Below the pieces are notes generated by a model. The model worked only from the letters and a program-made list of their open reading frames with translations, did no database searches and was not told where the DNA came from. Position numbers and translations under genes: made by a program. This document shows, piece by piece, positions 53,599-62,633 of a stretch of DNA of 64,000 nucleotides. Position 1 is the stretch's first letter, and each line of letters opens with the position of its first letter. Source of the DNA: an uncultured Polaribacter sp. (GTDB taxonomy: Bacteria > Bacteroidota > Bacteroidia > Flavobacteriales > Flavobacteriaceae); assembly GCA_947497755.1 (NCBI GenBank), contig CANMHT010000008.1:62001-126000 (forward strand). The letters run 5' to 3'.

Positions 53599-54894
53599 AT
53601 GAATAAAACGAAAGAAATTTTTATAGTAGGATTTGCATTGTTCTCTCTATTTTTTGGAGCTGGAAACTTATTATTACCACCGCTTTTAGGCTACAATTCT
53701 GGAGATAATTGGGCTTTGGTAACGTTGGGGTTTGCCATTACCGCAGTTTTTATTCCAATATTAGGAATCATGGCACATGCAAAATTACAAGGAACCATGT
53801 ATGATTTTGGTAAAAAGGTTTCTCCTACTTTTAGTGCTATTTATTGTTTATTAGTTTATGCCATTTCAATAGCAATACCTTCTCCAAGAACAGCTTCTGC
53901 TACTCATGAAATTGCAATTCACCCGTTTTTTGGCACAAGTCCTTTACTAACTAGTTGTATTTACTTTTCATTGGTTTTTGTCTTTGTAATGAATCGTTCT
54001 AAGATTATCAATCTAATTGGTAAGTATTTAACACCTCTTATTGTAATCATTTTATTATTGGTTATTGGTATTGGTTTATTTTCTAGTAATTTAGGCATGA
54101 ATCCTAGTACTTTTGAAATACCTATTGTTAGTGGAATATTAGAAGGTTATCAAACTTTTGATGCAATTGGGGCTGTTGTTGTTGGTGGAGTTATTATTAT
54201 TTCTTTAAATATTAAAGGAGTTTCTTCATCAACAGATAAAAGAAATCTTATTAAAAAAGCTGGATTTATTGCTGGAACTGGATTGCTTTTAATTTACACG
54301 GGATTGATTGCAGTAGGAGCCTATTTTGGTTCTGAAATTTTTGTTGACGGAACTCTGAGTAATGATATGCAAAGAGCTAACTTACTTAGAGGGATTAGTA
54401 CTTCTACTCTAGGAAATATTGGAACTTCTTTTTTAAGTGTTCTTGTTGCGCTAGCTTGTTTTACTACAGCAGTTGGAATCATTACTGGAACTGCAGATTA
54501 TTTTAAAGGACTTTTTAAAAACTCTCAAAAAGCATATATAACTACCGCTATTATTAGTTGTTTGTTAGGTATTTTAATTGGACAATTAGATTTTCACTCT
54601 ATTATTGTTATTGCCTTACCTATTTTAATGTTTATTTATCCAATAACAATTGTATTGATTATTTTAAATGTGCTGCCAGAAAAGCTTAGTTCTTCTATTA
54701 CTTTTAAAATTGTAGTACTCACAACATTTGTATTTAGTATTCCAGATTTTTTAAAGTTTATTGTCAATCCAGAAAGCTTAACGGGAATCCAACAAATGAT
54801 TCCGTTATCTCAATATAGTTTGGGATGGGTAATACCAGCAATTGTTAGTTTTATGTTGGTAAACGTATTACAGAAAAAAACAACAACTTCTTAA
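53599..54894 (+). CDS. brnQ: branched-chain amino acid:cation symporter
   Basis: 431-aa inner-membrane carrier with about twelve helices. The N-terminal IFIVGFALFSLFFGAGNLLLPP and the AIPSPRTASATHEIA loop are typical of BrnQ. Imports leucine, isoleucine or valine with Na+ or H+. Divergent from the MarR gene with the 43-bp palindrome between them. Confidence 0.92.
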   Translation: MNKTKEIFIVGFALFSLFFGAGNLLLPPLLGYNSGDNWALVTLGFAITAVFIPILGIMAHAKLQGTMYDFGKKVSPTFSAIYCLLVYAISIAIPSPRTASATHEIAIHPFFGTSPLLTSCIYFSLVFVFVMNRSKIINLIGKYLTPLIVIILLLVIGIGLFSSNLGMNPSTFEIPIVSGILEGYQTFDAIGAVVVGGVIIISLNIKGVSSSTDKRNLIKKAGFIAGTGLLLIYTGLIAVGAYFGSEIFVDGTLSNDMQRANLLRGISTSTLGNIGTSFLSVLVALACFTTAVGIITGTADYFKGLFKNSQKAYITTAIISCLLGILIGQLDFHSIIVIALPILMFIYPITIVLIILNVLPEKLSSSITFKIVVLTTFVFSIPDFLKFIVNPESLTGIQQMIPLSQYSLGWVIPAIVSFMLVNVLQKKTTTS

Positions 54895-54914
54895 TCACTT
54901 ATATTGACAAAAAA

Positions 54915-54952
54915 ATAAGACCGGTTGGAATATTACATCCAACCAATCTTAT
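54915..54952 (+). terminator. terminator after brnQ
   Basis: ATAAGA..GGTTGGA-N8-TCCAACC..TCTTAT stem; no long T run follows, so termination may be moderate. Confidence 0.6.
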
Positions 54953-55050
54953 CGAATTCAAATAGGTGTAAGTTAACTTTATCAGTAGCAATTATTTTTA
55001 GACCAAGTAATTATTTTTACAGTATTTGAAGAAATACACGTTTCTATTTT

Positions 55051-55137
55051 TTAAATAGAAAAATAGAATTCAAAAGCTTCTAAATAAGTTATAAGAATTT
55101 CTATTCCTCTCATCATTAGTTCAATTATTGTTTTCAT
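55051..55137 (-). CDS. possible 28-aa hydrophobic peptide
   Basis: ATG-initiated ORF reading MKTIIELMMRGIEILITYLE then AFEFYFSI. Amphipathic or membrane-prone. It lies in the 415-bp gap between brnQ and the LuxR-type gene, otherwise without genes. Could be chance; kept because of its composition. Confidence 0.25.
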   Translation of the reverse strand: MKTIIELMMRGIEILITYLEAFEFYFSI

Positions 55138-55249
55138 TGTATATCGTTTTTGTTACTCCAAAACTACTGCAACTCTTCACACTAAATATTACACTCAAGG
55201 GTAGTTTTTAAATTCCGACGCAATACTTAAAAATATTTTTATTTTTTGC

Positions 55250-55267
55250 ACTACCCTCGCGGGTAGT
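55250..55267. promoter_or_regulatory. hairpin before the LuxR-type gene
   Basis: ACTACCC-TCGC-GGGTAGT followed by T6; a second GGGTAGTTTTT lies about 62 bp upstream (55199). It could be an upstream terminator or an alternative-pairing regulatory element for the gene starting at 55311. Confidence 0.45.
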
Positions 55268-55310
55268 TTTTTTGATTTATATTTACTGCCAAAGCATTTT
55301 AAATTTAAGA

Positions 55311-56069
55311 ATGACCACGATTAACTCTTTTTTTAGTTCTAAAAACACGGTAAATAAACTCTCTGAAAGTGAAATGGAACAAGTCAATAAATATATTGAG
55401 GCCATCAAAGCATTTTCTAGAACTACCTATAGTAGTCTTTATGTAATTGATTATGAAAAAAAGGGCTTTGACTATGTTTCTGATAATCCGTTGTTTTTAT
55501 GTGGACACACACCAGAAGAAGTGAAAGAAATGGGATATGAGTTCTACTTTAAATATGTGCCGCCAGAAGATCTAGACTTATTATTAAAGATAAATACTGT
55601 AGGTTTTGATTTTTACGAAACCAAACCTATAGAAGAACGTAAAGATTATAGCATTTCTTATGATTTCTTCTTAAAAAATAAAGAAGGAAAATCTATTCTG
55701 ATCAATCAGAAATTAACCCCAATGTTTCTAACTGATGAAGGAAAAGTTTGGAAAGCGCTTTGTGTTGTTTCATTATCTACAAAACTACAATCTGGTAATA
55801 TTGCGGTTTATAAACACGGTAGTGATATTACTTATCAATACGATTTAGAAGGTAATTATTGGAAAACCGAAGAAAAAATAAAACTGAACGATAGAGAAAA
55901 AGAAATTCTACAATATTCTATTAGAGGTTATGCCATTAAAGAGATTGCAGAAAAGATATTTGTTTCTCCTGATACGGTAAAATTTCATAGAAAAAAGCTT
56001 TTCGAAAAACTAGAAGTAGCCAATATTAGCGAAGCTATCACCTACGCAACCAATAATAAGTTATTGTAG
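55311..56069 (+). CDS. LuxR-type regulator with PAS-like N-terminal domain
   Basis: 252 aa from ATG 55311 (MTTINSFFSSKNTVNKLSES). A PAS-like sensor (about 40-165, including PEEVKEMGYEFYFKYVPPEDL) is followed by a LuxR helix-turn-helix (LNDREKEILQYSIRGYAIKEIAEKIFVSPDTVKFHRKKLFEKL). No receiver domain. Target unknown. Confidence 0.85.
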   Translation: MTTINSFFSSKNTVNKLSESEMEQVNKYIEAIKAFSRTTYSSLYVIDYEKKGFDYVSDNPLFLCGHTPEEVKEMGYEFYFKYVPPEDLDLLLKINTVGFDFYETKPIEERKDYSISYDFFLKNKEGKSILINQKLTPMFLTDEGKVWKALCVVSLSTKLQSGNIAVYKHGSDITYQYDLEGNYWKTEEKIKLNDREKEILQYSIRGYAIKEIAEKIFVSPDTVKFHRKKLFEKLEVANISEAITYATNNKLL

Positions 56070-56152
56070 CTATCATATTAATAAGTCGGTTTAAGATTTT
56101 ATTAACAGCTAATAATCAGTCTTTTAACTATCTTTAAGCAAAATCAAACAAT

Positions 56153-56608
56153 ATGAAATCAATTGCCATCATTTTCGCTTTCCTATTTTCAATAGTTTCA
56201 TTTTCTCAAGAAAAAGAACAAGCATACAACAATGTAAAAAAAGCCGCTTTTAACTATATTGATACTTTTTACAAAGCAGACACAACATTAGCTTATAAAA
56301 GCGTACATAAAAATGTACGAAAAGTAGGTTGGTGGTTTGACAAAAAAAAGAATGCTTACTCTAATAAATCTGAAATGCCTTTTGACAAACTGATTGCTTT
56401 AGCAAAACGTTGGAATGTCAAAGGAAATAGAGCCGATAAAAATTCTGTTAGAAAGGTTGAGGTTTTAGAAGTTTCTGATAAGATTGCTGTAGCTAAAGTT
56501 ACTGCAGTTTGGGGAATTGATTATTTAAATATGGTTAAAACCAAAGACGGTTGGAAATCCATCAATATTATTTGGCAATCGAAACCTAAATTTTCTTTAA
56601 AAGATTAG
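56153..56608 (+). CDS. secreted NTF2-like (lumazine-binding type) protein
   Basis: 151 aa with signal peptide (about 1-19, ending SFSQ). The mature part has the cystatin-like NTF2 fold pattern: AAFNYIDTFYKADTTLAYKSVH, VSDKIAVAKVTAVW, and TKDGWKSINIIW. Such proteins are common in Bacteroidetes; function unknown. A TATCTTTA box lies 25 nt upstream. Confidence 0.75.
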   Translation: MKSIAIIFAFLFSIVSFSQEKEQAYNNVKKAAFNYIDTFYKADTTLAYKSVHKNVRKVGWWFDKKKNAYSNKSEMPFDKLIALAKRWNVKGNRADKNSVRKVEVLEVSDKIAVAKVTAVWGIDYLNMVKTKDGWKSINIIWQSKPKFSLKD

Positions 56609-56666
56609 GTAACTCTTTTAAGGTATTGCTATTTTTACGACTATTACAGCGTAAATTATTCCAACT

Positions 56667-57512
56667 ATGGCCATTCAAGATATTGCTACTTATTCTTATA
56701 AAGATGTGTTTTCTTTAAGTGTGGTTGAGTTTGAGAAAGCCTGTATCTTAAACAAACCCGAGCAAATCAATAGCTATTCTATCTTTTGGATTAAAGATGG
56801 AAAAGGCAGTTATAACATCGATTTTAAACAGTACTCTTTTGATGGCAATGTTCTTTTTTTCTTGTCTCCAGGGCAAATTTTCTCTGTAGATTCTGAAAAA
56901 ATAAAAGAAGCCTATCGTATCAATTTTGTCAAAGATTTTTATTGTATCCAAACTCATGATAGAGAAGTTGCGTGTAATGGTGTTTTATTTAATAATGTAT
57001 ACGAAACTCCTTTTGTAGTTCCTTGTAAAAAAGATACTCAAAAACTCGAGTATATTTTAGAAAACCTTATTGAAGAGTTTAAACAAAACGAAACGGCACA
57101 ATACGACATGCTACAAACTTATTTAAAACAGTTTATCATTTTAGCAGTCAGAATTCAGAAAGAAAACCATCAACTAAAAGAAAATTCAGAATCAAAGCTC
57201 TTCAAAGACTTTAGCGTCCTCGTTGAAATGAATTTTAAACAACTACATTCGGTTACAGAATATGCCAATAGATTAGGTGTGTCTCCAAAATCGCTTAGCA
57301 AAAACTTTCAAAAGATTGGTAACAATACTCCAAGTGACTTTATTAAAAACAGAATTATACTTGAAGCCAAACGTCAATTATTATATTCTACAGATTCTAT
57401 CAAACAAATTGCTTTTAGCTTAGGGTTTAATGATCCTGCTTATTTTAGTCGATTTTTCACAAAATCAACCTCAAAATCACCACTTCAATTCAAAAAAGAG
57501 TTCCATAAATAA
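56667..57512 (+). CDS. AraC-family transcriptional regulator
   Basis: 281 aa. Cupin-like N-terminal sensing domain (about 20-150) and C-terminal AraC domain (about 185-280) with HSVTEYANRLGVSPKSLSKNFQ and IKQIAFSLGFNDPAYFSRFFTK. It precedes the small redox cluster at 57.6-58.7 kb and may control it. Confidence 0.88.
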   Translation: MAIQDIATYSYKDVFSLSVVEFEKACILNKPEQINSYSIFWIKDGKGSYNIDFKQYSFDGNVLFFLSPGQIFSVDSEKIKEAYRINFVKDFYCIQTHDREVACNGVLFNNVYETPFVVPCKKDTQKLEYILENLIEEFKQNETAQYDMLQTYLKQFIILAVRIQKENHQLKENSESKLFKDFSVLVEMNFKQLHSVTEYANRLGVSPKSLSKNFQKIGNNTPSDFIKNRIILEAKRQLLYSTDSIKQIAFSLGFNDPAYFSRFFTKSTSKSPLQFKKEFHK

Positions 57513-57598
57513 GATTGTCCAAGACTTAGGAACTTTTGTCCATTTTTCAAGACTCTTATCTGTAGCATCTTTGTATCGTAATTAAAAAACGATGAATT

Positions 57599-57712
57599 AT
57601 GAAAGCTACAGAAAATTATCAATGTCCAAATTGTTGGGGATATCAAACTTATGATGAAAGTAAGCCAGACCAACAATTATGTGAATGCCCAAAAGGAAAT
57701 AATAACATTTAA
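57599..57712 (+). CDS. CxxC mini-protein (37 aa)
   Basis: MKATENYQCPNCWGYQTYDE followed by a short tail with CEC: a rubredoxin- or zinc-ribbon-like knuckle (C-x-x-C and C-x-C). Nine nt before the AhpD-like gene and in the same orientation, so co-transcribed. Function unknown. Confidence 0.65.
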   Translation: MKATENYQCPNCWGYQTYDESKPDQQLCECPKGNNNI

Positions 57713-57721
57713 ATATAAAAA

Positions 57722-58279
57722 ATGAGTACAAGAATTGAAACATTAAATCCAGCAACAACAACTGGAAAATCAAAAGAATTATTTGACGCAGTACAAAACA
57801 AATTAGGTTTTATTCCGAATTTAATTAAAGTTTTTGGAAACTCTCCAACTACTTTGCAATCGTATTTAAGCTTAGGTGAATTAACTGCTAGCGGAAACTT
57901 TAGCAACAAATTTAGAGAGCAATTAGCATTAGCGATTGCAGAAGAAAACGACTGTAACTACTGCTTATCAGCACATACAGCAATTGGTAAAATGAATGGC
58001 CTATCTGATGAACAAACAGTACAAAACAGACAAGGTTTAGCTACAGATGCTAAAACAGAAGCTGCTTTACAATTTGCACAACAAGTAACTCGCAAAAGAG
58101 GACAAGTTTCTTCTGAAGAAATAAGCGCATTTAAAAATGCTGGTTATACAGATAGCGATGTATTAGAAGTTATTTTAAACGTTGTAGCTAATACATTAAC
58201 AAACTATGTAAATCATATTGCAGAAACAGAAATTGATTTTCCATTAGTGGAATCAGGAAAATTTGCAGTAACACAATAA
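57722..58279 (+). CDS. carboxymuconolactone decarboxylase / AhpD-like protein
   Basis: 185 aa. The redox motif C78-x-x-C81-x-x-x-H85 lies in EENDCNYCLSAHTAIG, typical of peroxidase-type AhpD-fold proteins. The N-terminus matches the LGFIPNLIKVFGNSP family pattern. Probably a thiol peroxidase or reductase. In a cluster with the CxxC mini-protein and the cupredoxin. Confidence 0.9.
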   Translation: MSTRIETLNPATTTGKSKELFDAVQNKLGFIPNLIKVFGNSPTTLQSYLSLGELTASGNFSNKFREQLALAIAEENDCNYCLSAHTAIGKMNGLSDEQTVQNRQGLATDAKTEAALQFAQQVTRKRGQVSSEEISAFKNAGYTDSDVLEVILNVVANTLTNYVNHIAETEIDFPLVESGKFAVTQ

Positions 58280-58305
58280 ATCATAATCCATAAAAATAAT
58301 ATATC

Positions 58306-58668
58306 ATGAAAAAATTAATCGCAATCGTTGTTTTGGTATTCGGAATCTCATTTACCTCAACAGCACAACAAGTAAAAACAGTAGCTTTAGAACAAACTAA
58401 AGGTGAGTTTACTCAAAAACAATTAACACTTTCTGAAGGAACTTATGTTTTTGAAATTTCAAACAACGGAATTGGACATGAAGTTGGTTTTGTATTAGTT
58501 CCTCAAGGAAAAAAAGGAGCGGCACATCACATTAAAAATGCTTATGTAACAAAAGCTGTTGCTACCAACAAAAAAAGTTCTTCTAAAAAAGTAACCTTAA
58601 AGAAAGGTACCTATGAATACTTTTGTCCCTTAAATCCTACGCCAAGATATACCTTGGTTGTTAAGTAA
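58306..58668 (+). CDS. secreted cupredoxin-like protein with incomplete copper site
   Basis: 120 aa with signal peptide (about 1-20). Cupredoxin strands with H58 (GHEVGFVL) and C107 (YEYFCPLN) are seen, but the usual Cys-x-x-x-x-His-x-x-x-Met loop reads PLNPTPRY, so the second His and the Met are missing. Copper binding is doubtful or altered. Co-transcribed with the AhpD-like gene. Confidence 0.75.
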   Translation: MKKLIAIVVLVFGISFTSTAQQVKTVALEQTKGEFTQKQLTLSEGTYVFEISNNGIGHEVGFVLVPQGKKGAAHHIKNAYVTKAVATNKKSSSKKVTLKKGTYEYFCPLNPTPRYTLVVK

Positions 58669-58700
58669 ATTAAATTGGGGGGAATACATTTAGTTTACTA

Positions 58701-58730
58701 AAAAAGCTGTTCATTTTTGAATGGCTTTTT
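58701..58730. terminator. bidirectional terminator
   Basis: AAAAAGC...TTCA-TTTT-TGAA...GCTTTTT stem between converging genes. Confidence 0.6.
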
Positions 58731-59297
58731 TTAGTTTCTTTTTCGCATTCTTTTTGGCCCTAACCACAACCAAAAACCTGTAATAGTAAATAGTAATAAT
58801 GCAATACTCATTACAGTTGTATAGACCAATTTTATTGGGTTTCCAGAAGTATTAAAATACGTATCTAAGGCAGAGCCATCATGAATCTCTTCAATCAAAT
58901 CAGAAAAACGTCTTTCAAGCAACAACAACTTTCCCGTAGAGCCATCCAACTGAAGTCCGTAATAATCAGTAAAGATAAATTTCACAACGCCTTTTCGCTC
59001 CAAAACATCTATCCTTTTTATTTCTAGTGACTGTCCGTCTTTAACTTCTTTTTGAATATAGAAAAACGCTTGTTGTTTTAAACTATCTAATGGCAACCAG
59101 TCTTTCAATTCTTTTGATGTTCCTTGTTGAGTATACGATTGTATAATTCCGAAACTATTCTTTTTCCAACCTAAAAAGAAACCACTTGCGGCAATCACAA
59201 AAAAGAACACAAAAAGCGTTGCTCCCATTGCTCTATGTACTCTTCTAAAAGCTCTAATTACTTTTGCTTGTTGTTTTCTATTTAGATTTTTTACCAT
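58731..59297 (-). CDS. PepSY domain membrane protein
   Basis: 188 aa. N-terminal helix (about 24-45, LFVFFFVIAASGFFLGW), a periplasmic PepSY domain (about 55-150), and a C-terminal helix (about 160-180) with GFWLWLGPKR. This is the two-helix layout of PepSY-TM proteins linked to iron uptake or reduction in other species. Confidence 0.8.
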   Translation of the reverse strand: MVKNLNRKQQAKVIRAFRRVHRAMGATLFVFFFVIAASGFFLGWKKNSFGIIQSYTQQGTSKELKDWLPLDSLKQQAFFYIQKEVKDGQSLEIKRIDVLERKGVVKFIFTDYYGLQLDGSTGKLLLLERRFSDLIEEIHDGSALDTYFNTSGNPIKLVYTTVMSIALLLFTITGFWLWLGPKRMRKRN

Positions 59298-59339
59298 TTG
59301 TTAATTAAGTGCTGCGAATCTAACTTTTTTCAACTAAAA

Positions 59340-59361
59340 AAAGCGAGTTTTCACTCGCTTT
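59340..59361. terminator. terminator between PepSY gene and pepP
   Basis: AAAGCGAG-TTTTCA-CTCGCTTT stem with flanking A and T runs. Confidence 0.75.
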
Positions 59362-59389
59362 AACTTTTATTTATAGCTAATATTTAGCT

Positions 59390-60682
59390 TTATTGATTCA
59401 TTAAATCTTCAATTTCATCTGCTAAAATCGGAATATTTTTCATTAAATTTAATGGTGTTCCTGTTTCTTGAATAACCACATCATCTTCTAAACGAATTCC
59501 CATATTTTCTTCTGGAATATAGATTCCAGGTTCAACAGTAAATACCATATTTGCCTTCATTGGCGTTTTTAAAGTACCATAATCATGTGTATCTAATCCC
59601 ATATGATGCGATGTTCCATGCATAAAATATTTTTTATACGCTGGCCAATTCGGATCTTCATTTTGAACATCCGCTTTATCAATAAGTTTTAAGTCTAGTA
59701 ATTCTGATGTCATGATCTTACCAACTTCTTTATGATATTCTGCCCAAACAGTTCCAGGAACCAACATCTTTGTTGCTTCGTCTTTTACTCTATTTACTGC
59801 ATTATACACGGCTCTTTGTCGATCTGTAAAACGTCCAGAAACAGGAATTGTTCGTGTCATATCAGAAGAGTAATTTGCATATTCTGCACCAACATCCATT
59901 AACAACATATCTCCTGCTTTACACTCTTTATTATTTTCGATATAATGCAATACACAAGCATTATATCCAGATCCAACTATTGGTGTATAAGCAAATCCTT
60001 TAGAGCGATTTCTTAAAAACTCATGCATATATTCTGCCTCAATCTCGTATTCCATTACTCCTGGTTTTACAAAATTAAGTATGCGTTTAAATCCTTTTTC
60101 TGTGATAGAACATGCTTGTTGAATTAAATCAATTTCCTCTGGTTCTTTTACACCTCTAATCTCTTGTAAAATTGGAAAACTTTTTGCCCAATTATGTGCA
60201 GGGAATTTATCTTTTACCGTTTTAATAAAACGATCTTCTCTACTTTCTAACTCTACCGATTGACGGTAATGTTCATTGGTATTAAAATATATGGTTTCTG
60301 CTTCGGTCATTAAGTCAAAAAAGACCTTATCAAAATCACTCAACCAATAAACAGTTTCAATACCAGAAGTAGCTGTTGCTTGCTCTTTGGTTAATTTTGC
60401 TCCTTCCCAAATAGCAATATGCTCATTTGTTTCTGTTACAAATAAAATTTCTCTATGAGCTTTATTTAAAGCATCTGGAAATAGCAACAAAATACTTTCT
60501 TCTTGATCTACACCACTTAAATAAAAAATATCTCTATGCTGATGAAATGGCAAAGTGCTATCTGCTCCCGTTGTAAAAATATCATTTGAGTTAAATACTG
60601 CAATTGATTTTGATTTCATTTGAGCTGTAAATTTTGCTCTGTTTTTTATAAATAGCTGATTATTTATAGGATGGTACTTCAT
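59390..60682 (-). CDS. pepP: Xaa-Pro aminopeptidase
   Basis: 430-aa M24B peptidase removing residues before proline. Metal ligands are visible in DVGAEYANYSSDMTRT, HGTSHHMGLDTHD, EPGIYIP and RLEDDV. The N-terminal domain (about 1-170) is the creatinase-like one. Its -7 box TACATTTG is at 60702-60709. Confidence 0.93.
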   Translation of the reverse strand: MKYHPINNQLFIKNRAKFTAQMKSKSIAVFNSNDIFTTGADSTLPFHQHRDIFYLSGVDQEESILLLFPDALNKAHREILFVTETNEHIAIWEGAKLTKEQATATSGIETVYWLSDFDKVFFDLMTEAETIYFNTNEHYRQSVELESREDRFIKTVKDKFPAHNWAKSFPILQEIRGVKEPEEIDLIQQACSITEKGFKRILNFVKPGVMEYEIEAEYMHEFLRNRSKGFAYTPIVGSGYNACVLHYIENNKECKAGDMLLMDVGAEYANYSSDMTRTIPVSGRFTDRQRAVYNAVNRVKDEATKMLVPGTVWAEYHKEVGKIMTSELLDLKLIDKADVQNEDPNWPAYKKYFMHGTSHHMGLDTHDYGTLKTPMKANMVFTVEPGIYIPEENMGIRLEDDVVIQETGTPLNLMKNIPILADEIEDLMNQ

Positions 60683-60701
60683 GATTCTAATTTTAGACTA
60701 A

Positions 60702-60709
60702 CAAATGTA
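60702..60709 (-). promoter_or_regulatory. -7 box of pepP
   Basis: TACATTTG on the minus strand, 19 nt before the ATG; matches TAnnTTTG. Confidence 0.5.
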
Positions 60710-60872
60710 CTAATTTATACAATGTAAAAGTTTGACTATTACCCTATTTTAACGAAGATTTCTAATGAAACAAAACAATAAAAATTGATTTTCAAACACT
60801 TACAAATATCTATTTTTTCATTCCTTAAAAAAATAATAACATTAAAAGCACCTTTACTAACTTATATAATAC

Positions 60873-60880
60873 TACCTTTG
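60873..60880 (+). promoter_or_regulatory. -7 box of the cold-shock gene
   Basis: TACCTTTG, 25 nt before the ATG at 60906; matches TAnnTTTG. Confidence 0.5.
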
Positions 60881-60905
60881 TGGCTAATATTATAATTAAA
60901 TACAC

Positions 60906-61094
60906 ATGAGAGGTACAGTAAAATTCTTCAACGAATCTAAAGGATTTGGATTTATCGTAGAAGAAGACTCAAACAACGAACATTTTGTACACATTTCTGG
61001 TTTAATCGATGAGATTAGAGAAGGAGATGATGTAGAATTTGATCTTAAAGAAGGTAGAAAAGGAATGAACGCGGTTAACGTGAAAGTGATCTAG
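60906..61094 (+). CDS. cold-shock protein
   Basis: 62-aa single-domain OB fold that binds single-stranded RNA and DNA. RNP1 KGFGFIV and RNP2 HFVHIS are both present. Near-divergent pepP and a DEAD-box helicase convergent to it suggest a cold or RNA-remodelling pair. Confidence 0.93.
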   Translation: MRGTVKFFNESKGFGFIVEEDSNNEHFVHISGLIDEIREGDDVEFDLKEGRKGMNAVNVKVI

Positions 61095-61112
61095 ATAATA
61101 TACTTTTTTTGT

Positions 61113-61149
61113 AAAAGGCGCTTATTAACTATTTAATAAGCGCTTTTTT
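61113..61149. terminator. bidirectional terminator
   Basis: GCGCTTATTAA-CTA-TTTAATAAGCGC-type stem with T8 between the cold-shock and helicase genes. Confidence 0.8.
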
Positions 61150-61155
61150 TTATAA

Positions 61156-62460
61156 TTAATTCTTCTTTTTTATATCTTTTTTCGGATACCTTTTCTCTTT
61201 TCTTCTTCGATTTCTACTTTTTGTATTCTTTTCTTGATTAGTAGTAGTGTTTCGTCTTCTTGATCTAGATCTACCACGAGATTTATTAGACTGTTTTTTA
61301 GTTACTGATTCTTCTTTAACAACATTATTTGCCACTTCAAAACCTTCTACAAGCTCAACTGGTAATTCTTGTTTTAATAATTTTTCTATCTGACGAACAT
61401 ATTCTTGTTCTTCTTCAGACACCAAAGACAAAGCCTCACCAGCAGCTCCTGCTCTACCAGTTCTTCCAATTCTATGCACATAATCTTCTGGCACATTTGG
61501 TAGCTCATAATTTATTACATGTGGTAATAAAGGAATATCAAGTCCTCTGGCAGCAATATCCGTAGCCACCAAAATACGTATTTCCTTATTTTTAAACCCC
61601 GAAAGTGCTTTGGTTCTAGCCAATTGACTTTTATTACCGTGAATGGCAGCAGCAGTAATCTTATTGGCAATTAACTTTTTAGTGAGCTTATTTGCTCGGT
61701 GTTTTGTTCTTGTAAAAACTAATACTTGTTTCCAATTCCCCTCTTTAATTAATTGAATTAACAATGCAGCTTTTTGTGATTTATGTACTGGAAATACTTT
61801 ATGAGAAACTTTTGTTGCTGTGGTGTTTTCTGGCGTAGCTTCTACCAAAACTGGCTCATTTAATATACCTTTAGCCAACGCTTTTATTTCTTTAGAAAAG
61901 GTAGCAGAAAACAATAAGTTTTGACGCTTAGCTGGCATCAAACTCATAATTTTTTTGATGTCTCTTAAAAAACCCATATCAAGCATTCTATCAGCTTCGT
62001 CCAACACTAAAAACTGAATTCTTTTTAAAGACAATGCTCCTTGACTTTCCAAATCAATCAATCTACCTGGCGTAGCTATTAATACATCAACACCTTTTTT
62101 TATCGCTGCAATTTGGGAAGCAGGTTTTACACCTCCATAAATTACCGTTGCTCTAACATTTAAATGAGCACTATATGCACTAACATTTTCATAAATTTGT
62201 GCTGCTAACTCTCTCGTTGGAGTTAAGATCAATGCTCGTATTGGTCTATATTTTGGATGCTTTGTTTCATGCAACATTTGTAACATTGGCAACGAAAACC
62301 CTGCTGTTTTCCCAGTTCCTGTTTGTGCAGAGGCTAAAACATCTTTTCCATCTAAAATAACGGGAATTGCTTTTTCTTGAATTGGAGATGGATTGGTATA
62401 ACCTTGTTTTTCAATTGCTTTTAACAAAGCGTTTTGTAATCCTAATGATTTAAATGACAT
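61156..62460 (-). CDS. DEAD-box RNA helicase
   Basis: 434 aa. Motifs in order: SAQTGTGKT (I), PTRELAAQ (Ia), [12 protein letters not shown] (II), SATF (III), [10 protein letters not shown] and [10 protein letters not shown] (VI). The C-terminal tail is strongly basic. Related to RhlE; role in RNA unwinding and ribosome assembly is likely. Confidence 0.92.
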   Translation of the reverse strand: MSFKSLGLQNALLKAIEKQGYTNPSPIQEKAIPVILDGKDVLASAQTGTGKTAGFSLPMLQMLHETKHPKYRPIRALILTPTRELAAQIYENVSAYSAHLNVRATVIYGGVKPASQIAAIKKGVDVLIATPGRLIDLESQGALSLKRIQFLVLDEADRMLDMGFLRDIKKIMSLMPAKRQNLLFSATFSKEIKALAKGILNEPVLVEATPENTTATKVSHKVFPVHKSQKAALLIQLIKEGNWKQVLVFTRTKHRANKLTKKLIANKITAAAIHGNKSQLARTKALSGFKNKEIRILVATDIAARGLDIPLLPHVINYELPNVPEDYVHRIGRTGRAGAAGEALSLVSEEEQEYVRQIEKLLKQELPVELVEGFEVANNVVKEESVTKKQSNKSRGRSRSRRRNTTTNQEKNTKSRNRRRKEKRYPKKDIKKKN

Positions 62461-62633
62461 ATGTTGAGTTTATAAAATGACTCAAGGGGTGAACTTGTCA
62501 TTTTTTACAGCAACAAAGATACGTTGAATATTGGTGTTTTTGATAACAATTTGTTAAAACTAAGAAGTTTGACTTCAGTTTTTTTGTATTCTGTTTTACA
62601 TATATTAACTTGAGCCTCCAAACAACTTTAACC

